Shown: piece by piece, positions 1 to 5,733 of the stretch
Layout: each line of letters starts with the position of its first letter
Position numbering within the stretch: position 1 is the stretch's first letter
Source: Treponema sp.
Lineage (GTDB): Bacteria > Spirochaetota > Spirochaetia > Treponematales > Treponemataceae
Direction of reading: 5' to 3'
Length of the DNA: 5,733 nucleotides
Assembly: GCA_017614655.1 (NCBI GenBank)
Contig: JAGABO010000037.1
Span: 1-5,733, forward strand
The notes under the pieces: model-generated
What the model saw: only the letters and a program-made list of their open reading frames with translations
The model's database searches: none
Told to the model about the DNA's origin: nothing
Translations under genes and position numbers: made by a program

Positions 1-1
1 A

Positions 2-2641
2 CGCTGTACGGTTTTCATGAACAGCCGCGTAAAGCAGGCTCAGAAAGAAGGTGCCGAAGTTGCAGACATTTCTGCCGGACTTTCATATTCAGTAATCAAG
101 AATGCGCTCTTTAAGGTTATCAAGCTCCGCAAGGCAAGCGAAATCGGAACAAAGGTCGTCGTACAGGGAGGTACCTTTAACAACGATGCAGTTCTGCGTG
201 CATTCGAAAAAATCGCAGGAGTAAACGTATTCCGTCCTGATGTTGCCGGCCTTATGGGAGCCTACGGTTCTGCCCTTATTGCACAGGACCAGTGGGAAGA
301 CCTTCGCCGTCCTAAGCCTGATGATCCTGATCAGACTCCGAAGTTCATCAAGTCAAAGATTGCAACTCTTGATCAGCTCGAAAGCTTTAAGGTAGACCTT
401 GAACTCAAGAGATGCGGCAAGTGTTCAAACAACTGTCTTCTTACGATAAACACATTTACTACGGGAAACGAATCGCGCAAGTTCATTACGGGAAACCGCT
501 GCGAACGCGGTGCAGAATTGGAAGAAGCAAAGAACATCGTTGATGCAAGCAACAAGGGAAATACAAACGTAAACGGCGATGATGACGGAAAAGACCTTCC
601 GAACCTTTTTGCATGGAAGTACAAGAGGCTGTTCAGCTACATTCCGTTAAAGCCGGAAGAAGCTCCTCTTGGAGACGTAGGAATTCCGCGCGTACTCAAC
701 ATGTACGAAAACTATCCGCTGTGGTTCACGTTCTTTACAAAGATGGGATTCCGCGTGCGCCTTTCTTCACGCTCAACACGTGCAGTCTACGAAAAAGGAC
801 TCGAGACTATTCCTTCTGAATCCGTATGTTACCCTGGAAAAATTTCTCACGGCCATGTAGTAAACCTCCTTCAGCAGGGAGTCAAGTTTATCTTCTATCC
901 GTGTGCACCTTACGAAATAAAGGAAGACGTCGGGGCAGGAAACCACTACAACTGTCCTATCGTAACAAGCTATCCGGAAGTTCTGCGCAACAATGTCGAA
1001 GAGCTCCGTCAGGATTCAACGGTAAACTTCATGAATCCGTTCCTTCCGATTTATGACAAGGATCGTCTTGCTGAACGTCTTTACGAAGAGTTAAAGCCGC
1101 ACTTTAAGATTACCGAAGAGCAGGTAAGGAATGCCGTAGAAGCCGCCTGGGCAGAGCAGGAAAAGTTCCGCCGCGAAGTTCAGGAAAAGGGCGAAGAGGC
1201 ACTCGAAGAAGTAATCAGGCGCGGTGCAAACGGCGTTGTTCTTGCCGGCCGTCCGTATCACCTTGATCCGGAAATCAACCACGGTATTCCGGAAATGATT
1301 AACGGACTCGGACTTGCCGTCTTTACGGAAGATTCCGTTGCTCACTTCGGACACATCGAACGCCCGCTCCGTATCGTTGACCAGTGGACTTACCACAACC
1401 GTCTTTACCGTGCAGCCTCTTTTGTAAACGAAATGCCTAACCTCGAACTGGTTCAGCTTACTTCATTCGGCTGTGGCCTTGATGCAGTTACCGCCGATCA
1501 GGTTGACGAAATCATGAAGGCAAAGAGCCGCATGTATACTCTTATAAAAATTGATGAAGGCTCTAACCTCGGTGCAGTCCGCATCAGAATCAGATCCCTC
1601 ATTGCCGCCGTTAAAGCCCGCGAAAGAAACCGCGTAAAGCTTACGGTTAAGAGTGCTGCCTATAAGCGTCAGGTTTTCACAAAAGAAATGAAGCCAAAGC
1701 ACACGATTCTTGCTCCTCAGATGAGTCCGATTCACTTCAGGATTCTCGAAAAAGCAATGCGTTACTCCGGTTACAATTTTGTAATTCTTGATGCAGTTGA
1801 TCCGGGTGCAGTAGAAACAGGACTTAAGTACGTTAACAACGATGCCTGCTATCCGTCAATTCTTGTTGCGGGGCAGATGATTCATGCACTCCAGAGCGGA
1901 AAGTATGATTTAAATAACACAAGCCTTCTTATTACACAGACAGGCGGCGGCTGCCGTGCTACAAACTACATCGGCTTTATCCGCCGTGCGCTTGCTGATG
2001 CAGGTATGGCTCAGATTCCGGTTATCTCCATGAGTACCCAGGGACTTGAAACAAACCCGGGATGGACTTATTCACTTCCGATGATTAAAAGATGTCTCCG
2101 TGCAATCATGCTCGGTGACCTTCTTATGCGCGTGCTTTACAGAACACGTCCTTATGAAGCAGTTCCGGGAAGTGCAAATGCCCTCTATGAAAAATGGTCG
2201 GCAATCTGTGAAAAGAAAATCAAGAAGATGGGAACCTTCGGCGGTCACACTTATCACAAGTGCATTAAGGGAATTGTGCGTGACTTTGATAATCTTCCGC
2301 TGCTTCCGGTTAAGAAACCGCGCGTTGGTGTTGTAGGAGAAATTCTCGTTAAGTTCCATCCGACGGCAAACAACGATATCGTCGGTGTAATTGAACGCGA
2401 AGGTGCAGAATGTGTAATGCCGGATCTTGCAGACTTTATTTTCTACTGTCTTGCAGAAGGTCCGTTCCGCTATACTAAGCTTGCGTTCCCTAAAAAAGAA
2501 GAACGCGATTCAAAACTTCTGGTATGGCTTCTTGAACTGTTCAAAAGAATATCAAGAAACGTCTGGAAAAGAGCCGCCGCTTTGAAGCTCCTTCATCAAT
2601 CTGGGATCTTCAGAAAGGTGTTGATGATATCGTTCAGTTAG
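2..2641 (+). CDS. Fused acyl-CoA dehydratase activase (BcrAD_BadFG ATPase + DUF2229 + HgdB-like), 5'-partial, upstream part of a frameshifted gene
   Basis: Seen: frame 2 is open from the window edge, so the ATG at 17 is internal. The first bases (2-16) encode R-C-T-V-F, the motif that in single-domain activases (HgdC/CompA) carries the second Cys ligand of the [4Fe-4S] cluster. The end of the ASKHA-type ATPase fold follows (VVQGGTFNNDAVLRAFE at about residues 48-64 from that ATG, then GAYGSALIA). A Cys-rich segment has C133, C136, C140 and C162 (CxxCxxxC, then NRCERG), as expected at the start of DUF2229. Further family motifs are ESVCYPGK (C271), FYPCAPY (C296), HYNCP (C313), AGRPYHLDPEINHG (RPYH at 412-415), NDACYPSILVAGQ (C611) and TQTGGGCRATNYIGF (C646). 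Family knowledge: these proteins are cytoplasmic, about 1400-1500 residues long, usually with two ATPase domains, and resemble ATP-driven electron donors of 2-hydroxyacyl-CoA dehydratases; the true substrate is unknown. Roughly 400 N-terminal residues should lie upstream. Residues after about 843 are out of frame and have no family character, so the stop at 2639-2641 is an artefact of the shift. Confidence 0.9.
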   Translation, partial: RCTVFMNSRVKQAQKEGAEVADISAGLSYSVIKNALFKVIKLRKASEIGTKVVVQGGTFNNDAVLRAFEKIAGVNVFRPDVAGLMGAYGSALIAQDQWEDLRRPKPDDPDQTPKFIKSKIATLDQLESFKVDLELKRCGKCSNNCLLTINTFTTGNESRKFITGNRCERGAELEEAKNIVDASNKGNTNVNGDDDGKDLPNLFAWKYKRLFSYIPLKPEEAPLGDVGIPRVLNMYENYPLWFTFFTKMGFRVRLSSRSTRAVYEKGLETIPSESVCYPGKISHGHVVNLLQQGVKFIFYPCAPYEIKEDVGAGNHYNCPIVTSYPEVLRNNVEELRQDSTVNFMNPFLPIYDKDRLAERLYEELKPHFKITEEQVRNAVEAAWAEQEKFRREVQEKGEEALEEVIRRGANGVVLAGRPYHLDPEINHGIPEMINGLGLAVFTEDSVAHFGHIERPLRIVDQWTYHNRLYRAASFVNEMPNLELVQLTSFGCGLDAVTADQVDEIMKAKSRMYTLIKIDEGSNLGAVRIRIRSLIAAVKARERNRVKLTVKSAAYKRQVFTKEMKPKHTILAPQMSPIHFRILEKAMRYSGYNFVILDAVDPGAVETGLKYVNNDACYPSILVAGQMIHALQSGKYDLNNTSLLITQTGGGCRATNYIGFIRRALADAGMAQIPVISMSTQGLETNPGWTYSLPMIKRCLRAIMLGDLLMRVLYRTRPYEAVPGSANALYEKWSAICEKKIKKMGTFGGHTYHKCIKGIVRDFDNLPLLPVKKPRVGVVGEILVKFHPTANNDIVGVIEREGAECVMPDLADFIFYCLAEGPFRYTKLAFPKKEERDSKLLVWLLELFKRISRNVWKRAAALKLLHQSGIFRKVLMISFS
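2533..2547 (+). other. Frameshift junction in the activase gene
   Basis: Frame 2 carries family-like sequence up to L-L-E-L-F (codons to 2542). Frame 1 carries it from about 2545-2548 onward (K-N-I-K-K-R-L-E). Frame 1 is blocked by TGA at 2533-2535 and frame 2 by TAG at 2639-2641, so the change must fall between 2536 and 2641; similarity puts it at about 2540-2547. Adding one A to the four-A run at 2543-2546 restores L-F-K-K-N-I-K-K. A missing C before that run would give L-F-Q-K-N. The bases do not form a good -1 slippery heptamer, because re-pairing would turn TTC/AAA into GTT/CAA. Programmed frameshifting is therefore less likely than a single-base indel. Confidence 0.85.
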
Positions 2642-3039
2642 GTAACATTACCGGTGAAGGATGGTTCCTTACTGCAGAAATGATTGAACTTATCAAGACC
2701 GGTGCTCCAAGCATTGCCTGTGTTCAGCCGTTTGCATGTCTTCCGAATCATGTTACCGGTAAGGGTATGATTAAGGAACTCCGCCGCCGTTATCCGGATG
2801 CAAATATTTCTGCAATTGACTACGACCCGGGTTCATCAGAAGTAAACCAGCTTAACAGACTTAAGCTTCTTCTTAGTAACGCTCCTGTCGGAAGAAACCC
2901 GGACGAAAGCGAAGACGGTCTTATTCACCTTAAGGGCGGAAAAACCGTTAAGCCGGAAATTCGTCTTCCGGAAGGTGCTTCGTTCATTGATCCGGAGCCG
3001 GTTGCTCAGAAAGACATTCCTGCAACAGGAACACTGTAA
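2536..3039 (+). pseudogene. C-terminal part of the same fused activase, in frame 1 after the frameshift
   Basis: Seen: frame 1 is open from 2536, just after a TGA at 2533-2535, to the TAA at 3037-3039. It reads NIKKRLEKSRRFEAP, then GEGWFLTAEMIELI, CVQPFACLPNHVTGKGMIKE (Cys codons at 2719 and 2737) and AIDYDPGSSEVNQLNR. These are typical of the C-terminal segment of the large activase-related proteins and follow directly from the frame-2 protein. A separate gene starting at ATG 2680 is unlikely: conserved sequence extends well upstream of that ATG, and the nearest purine-rich stretch (GAAGG at 2656-2660) is about 20 bases away, too far for a ribosome binding site. The tail has no internal stops and keeps the codon style of the upstream part, so there is no sign of long decay. 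The last 40 or so residues, rich in Gly, Pro and Glu, look like a variable extension. If the shift is a sequencing error, this is simply the end of an intact gene. If it is real, the product lacks about 163 residues, including the conserved CVQPFACLPNH motif. Confidence 0.85.
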
Positions 3040-3045
3040 AAGAAA

Positions 3046-3051
3046 AAGGAG
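3046..3051 (+). promoter_or_regulatory. Ribosome binding site for the 458-residue exported protein
   Basis: The purine run AAGGAG lies nine bases before the ATG at 3061, inside the 21-base gap after the activase stop. It fixes the start of this gene. No room is left for a separate promoter in the gap, so transcription either reads through from upstream or starts within the end of the activase gene. Confidence 0.85.
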
Positions 3052-3060
3052 ACCGTTGTT

Positions 3061-4437
3061 ATGAAAAAAGTCGTTTTAATTATTACTGCCTTTTTTTGTG
3101 CAGGTCTCGCTTTTGCCGATTACAACAGCATGGGAATTCCCGATTCGGCAGAAATAAGGAAACAGATTACTGAATCCTGGATTACTGCTCCTATAAATGA
3201 ACTCCGTGCAAAAAATCCCGAGCTTCACGAAAATGATGCCAGGGAAATTTTTCAGGTCCGCATGGAAGAGGGCGCGGAAAACGTTGCAATAATTGTTTCT
3301 CCGCAGTCCTTCCTTAAGATGGACATAATAAAAAACAATGTAAACTCTTCCGTAGAGATGGCAGTTTATCCCGAAGGTGCTCCCGGAAGCTGGGTTCTGT
3401 ACCGCGAAAAGAAAACCGGAAAGGCTGTGCGCATGGTCTGGTATTTTAATTCGGATGCAGGTATTTACATTCAGTTTGTGCCGGAAGGAAACAAAGTCTT
3501 TGCAGATTTAATCGTTTATAATTCTTTTGCTGCCCGTGCAGTTCCTGTTGGCGTTACTTTTGCGCGGCTTTGTACTTCTTCTTTCGGTGAAGTAAAGCGC
3601 TGGACTTCCAAAACAATTCCGTGGGACAAGGTAAAGGTAATTCCTACCCAGTATCACGAAACGCTTCAGATGGTTCATACAATCAGGGAAAAACTTCCGC
3701 TTATGGATTATGCAGAAGATGTCTGTTACAGTCAGGACGGAAAGCTTTATTCTATTTTAACAAATAAGCCTTACATGGTTTTAAACGAAGACGGTGAATA
3801 TGTTGAACCGGAAGAAAACGGACGCCTTACTTTAAGCAGTGCAGGTTTTGTTAAATGGATAGTTGACGGAATTGTTTCGCCGTATACAGAAAAAGGAACA
3901 GACATTGCTTATCTTGTGCATCAGACTGTTGATTTTAATCCGGTCGGAAGAAACGGAATTATCTCGCAGGAAAACAGTTTGACTTTTTATCTTGACTGGG
4001 TAAGGAACCTTGCTTCTGCAGCGATTAGTGCGCGCCATGGAAAAACTTTTTCTCACAAAGACGGCGGAGTAGATGTAAACATAAGGCCGTTTTCGGGAAA
4101 GCTTGTGAACGGTACTATCGTTAAGTCGGCAGGTTACATTCCCGATACGGGCTATGAAATTGCTGAATTAAAAAGTCTTCTATATATATTAGCTGCAACA
4201 GAGCCGTCTTATTTTTATCTTGGGGCTGTAAAGAAGTTTTCCAAGGTTGCAAAGAATGAATTTGTTTTTGCAGATACGTTTGCAGTTTTTCCTTATTTTG
4301 ATGATACGGGGCGTTTTGACTGTTTCGTTTTTACACGTGGAGCAGAACTTTCCCTCGAAGATTTTGTTTCTCAGAACGAGGACTGCTTTATTCATCTTGA
4401 ACGTGTCCGCGCAACAGATTATTTTTTTCCCCGCTAA
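3061..4437 (+). CDS. Exported protein of unknown function, 458 residues
   Basis: I do not recognise a family. Seen: residues 1-19 form a classic Sec signal peptide, with two lysines after Met, a hydrophobic core (VVLIITAFF) and a small-residue end A-F-A before D20, so the mature protein of about 439 residues should lie in the periplasm or outer envelope. There is no second membrane segment. The mature part is mixed and rich in aromatic residues and beta-prone stretches, with four cysteines (171, 222, 421, 442) that could form disulfides. Between about residues 160 and 330 there are several Trp- and Tyr-containing strands; no catalytic motif stands out. C13 sits inside the hydrophobic core after A-F-F and is not a convincing lipobox. 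The ATG start is supported by AAGGAG nine bases upstream and by the signal peptide that begins there. The gene is complete, follows the activase by 21 bases and precedes another exported protein by 15 bases, which suggests a shared transcript and possibly a shared envelope role with that TPR protein. Export is secure; the role is unknown. Confidence 0.9.
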   Translation: MKKVVLIITAFFCAGLAFADYNSMGIPDSAEIRKQITESWITAPINELRAKNPELHENDAREIFQVRMEEGAENVAIIVSPQSFLKMDIIKNNVNSSVEMAVYPEGAPGSWVLYREKKTGKAVRMVWYFNSDAGIYIQFVPEGNKVFADLIVYNSFAARAVPVGVTFARLCTSSFGEVKRWTSKTIPWDKVKVIPTQYHETLQMVHTIREKLPLMDYAEDVCYSQDGKLYSILTNKPYMVLNEDGEYVEPEENGRLTLSSAGFVKWIVDGIVSPYTEKGTDIAYLVHQTVDFNPVGRNGIISQENSLTFYLDWVRNLASAAISARHGKTFSHKDGGVDVNIRPFSGKLVNGTIVKSAGYIPDTGYEIAELKSLLYILAATEPSYFYLGAVKKFSKVAKNEFVFADTFAVFPYFDDTGRFDCFVFTRGAELSLEDFVSQNEDCFIHLERVRATDYFFPR

Positions 4438-4441
4438 CTAC

Positions 4442-4446
4442 AGGAG
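4442..4446 (+). promoter_or_regulatory. Ribosome binding site that decides the TTG start of the TPR gene
   Basis: AGGAG lies six bases before TTG at 4453-4455, within the 15-base gap after the previous stop. The TTG is followed at once by K-K-K and a hydrophobic signal peptide. The first in-frame ATG downstream (4588-4590) would remove both the signal peptide and the start of the helical region and has no comparable site upstream. Confidence 0.85.
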
Positions 4447-4452
4447 AATATT

Positions 4453-5733
4453 TTGAAAAAGAAAATTCTGCCTTTTATTGTTTTTGCTGCTCTTCCGCTT
4501 TTTGCAGATGATGCAGAAATTTTCGGTGAATTAAATTCAGCTTATAAAAGTTCTGCTTTTCCGAGTGCAGTTGAATATGCCGTGCGCATGGAAAAGGAAT
4601 ATCCGCGTTCTGTTTTTTTAGGCCGCGCTCTCCGCATTAAAGGTGAGTGCCTTTATTATCTTTCCAGATATGACGAAGCGGTTCCTGTTCTGGAAGAAGC
4701 AGTGCAGAAATCAAGAGGTGACATTTCTGTAATAGTTCCTTCTTACTATTTTAAGGGAAAGGCACAGGCTGCCGTTGATGATGAGGATGATGCGCTCAAT
4801 TCATTTTATTCAGCAATGAAGGAATCTCCGTCAAAAAAATCTAAGGAAGAAGCACGTTTTTATTTTTTAAGCGAAAGTTCCGCTGCAAGAATTTTTCATT
4901 CACAGAGAAATTATGTTACGGCGGCAAAGCTTCTTGAAGACTGCATTTCAAACGGAAACAATTTTGATTCAGCAGAAAACGGTTCAAATATGCTTCTGCT
5001 TTTTGATTCATACCTTAAGGCAGAAAACAATGAACGTCTTATTAAAGTTTACGAAAACTCCAAGGAAGATTTAGCTCTCTTTTCTGATGATGTCCGTGCA
5101 AGCCTTATGCTTGATGCAGGCATTGCTTACGAAAATTCCGGAAACTACAAAAAGGCTTATGAAGTTTATGTAAGTGTTCTGGAAAACTGTGATCCGGTTT
5201 ATGCATCCCTTGCACTTCAGAAAGCTTATAATGTTGCAAGCCTTCACAAGGGTGCCGCTTCTGAACAGCCGGGTGCAATTCTGGAAAAGGCTGCAGAAAA
5301 TCTTACCGGCTATGATTTCCTTCTTGCAGAATTCTGGACACGGCTTGCAGTTGATGCTTACGATTCCGGAGATTACGCAAAAAGTAAAAAGTATTTTGCC
5401 TCTGCCGAAGAAAACGACACGGATCATTCATATTCCCTGATTCACGGAATTTATCTTTCCAGAATGTCAGAAAAAAATGTGCTGGAAGTTTTAAAGACTT
5501 ACGGAGAAAAAGCTTTTCCTGTAGAAGAAAAGATTTTTTATGCCGAATGGCTCTGTGAATGTGCGGCAGTTTCTGCTTCGCAGGGGGATTTTGCTTCGTG
5601 CGCCGGATACTGCGAAAAAGCACTTCCGCTTCTGGAAAAAGATGCTTCACTAAAGGAGCTTTACGAAAGAACTCTTTACTTAAAGGCACTTTCTCTTTTT
5701 AAGACAGGAAGGGAAGAAGAAGCTTATGCCATG
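4453..5733 (+). CDS. Exported tetratricopeptide-repeat protein, 3'-partial, TTG start
   Basis: Seen: 427 codons are open from TTG 4453 to the window edge, with no stop in view. Residues 1 to about 17 are a signal peptide: K-K-K, then a hydrophobic core (ILPFIVFAALPLFA) with a likely cut after L-F-A before D-D. The rest is helical and carries TPR-like pairs at about residues 59-90 (ALRIKGECLYYLSRYDEAV), 96-128, 133-168, 214-247 (AGIAYENSGNYKKAYEVY), 293-323 (DAYDSGDYAKSKKYF), 363-397 (SQGDFASCAGYCEKALPLL) and from 409 on (YLKALSLFKTGREEEAY). The G/A-Y-A spacing is that of TPRs, though the repeats are divergent. Family knowledge: exported TPR proteins act as protein-binding scaffolds, for example in envelope assembly or outer-membrane complexes. 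This points to a periplasmic partner-binding role, with the upstream exported protein as an obvious candidate partner; that pairing is inference. More repeats or another domain may follow beyond the window. An Sel1-like or other solenoid is a less likely reading. Confidence 0.88.
   Translation, partial: MKKKILPFIVFAALPLFADDAEIFGELNSAYKSSAFPSAVEYAVRMEKEYPRSVFLGRALRIKGECLYYLSRYDEAVPVLEEAVQKSRGDISVIVPSYYFKGKAQAAVDDEDDALNSFYSAMKESPSKKSKEEARFYFLSESSAARIFHSQRNYVTAAKLLEDCISNGNNFDSAENGSNMLLLFDSYLKAENNERLIKVYENSKEDLALFSDDVRASLMLDAGIAYENSGNYKKAYEVYVSVLENCDPVYASLALQKAYNVASLHKGAASEQPGAILEKAAENLTGYDFLLAEFWTRLAVDAYDSGDYAKSKKYFASAEENDTDHSYSLIHGIYLSRMSEKNVLEVLKTYGEKAFPVEEKIFYAEWLCECAAVSASQGDFASCAGYCEKALPLLEKDASLKELYERTLYLKALSLFKTGREEEAYAM

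Noticed and set aside
2536..2550. Programmed -1 ribosomal frameshifting at the frame break
   Set aside because: The bases do not form a slippery X-XXY-YYZ heptamer, no Shine-Dalgarno-like stimulator or strong hairpin was noticed close by, and this family is not known to use recoding. A simple indel is the better explanation.
2680..3039. A separate 119-residue gene starting at ATG 2680
   Set aside because: Conserved activase sequence continues in the same frame upstream of this ATG to about 2545, and no ribosome binding site sits at a usable distance. It is the tail of the frameshifted gene.
3061..3120. Lipoprotein signal in the 458-residue protein, with C13 as the lipid-bearing cysteine
   Set aside because: C13 lies in the middle of the hydrophobic core, preceded by A-F-F, which is a poor lipobox even by loose spirochaete rules. 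A good signal peptidase I site (A-F-A before D20) follows.
4421..4432. T7C4 run at the end of the 458-residue gene as another frameshift site or a terminator
   Set aside because: The stop, the ribosome binding site and the next start follow in an ordinary arrangement, and no hairpin precedes the T run, so neither a frameshift nor a terminator is needed.
5071..5689. Open frames of 118 and 128 codons on the minus strand, opposite the TPR gene
   Set aside because: They overlap a well-supported coding frame on the + strand, overlap each other, have compositions typical of antisense shadows (rich in Lys, Arg, Phe, Cys) and show no recognisable domain.

Overview
The window looks like a piece of chromosome from an anaerobic spirochaete, most likely a Treponema. 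This is inferred from the style of the proteins, the moderate GC content, the codon use (CTT, CCG, GGA, AAG) and the pairing of a large fused 2-hydroxyacyl-CoA dehydratase activase with Sec-exported proteins of unknown function. No ribosomal RNA or other taxonomic marker is present, so the genus is a guess. Everything real reads on the + strand, and the genes are separated by only 15 to 21 bases, so they may form one transcription unit.

Bases 2-3039 hold the 3' two thirds or so of one very large gene of the fused acyl-CoA dehydratase activase type: a BcrAD_BadFG ATPase domain, then DUF2229, then 2-hydroxyglutaryl-CoA dehydratase-related segments. The start lies upstream of the window. The reading frame breaks near 2540-2547. 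The protein is in frame 2 up to about residue 843 (counted from the ATG at 17) and continues with well-conserved sequence in frame 1 to the stop at 3037-3039. One missing base, for example one A in the A run at 2543-2546, explains the break. This is either a sequencing error or a very recent mutation.

Bases 3061-4437 encode a complete 458-residue exported protein of unknown function, with a clear signal peptide and a strong ribosome binding site.

Bases 4453-5733 encode a second exported protein made of tetratricopeptide (TPR)-like helical pairs. It starts at TTG and runs off the end of the window. It is easily missed if only ATG starts are considered.

The cytoplasmic activase has no obvious functional link to the two envelope proteins. 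Those two sit side by side, both carry signal peptides, and may work together, with the TPR protein as a scaffold. I saw no RNA genes, mobile elements, CRISPR arrays, long repeats or convincing terminators. No gap between genes exceeds 21 bases.
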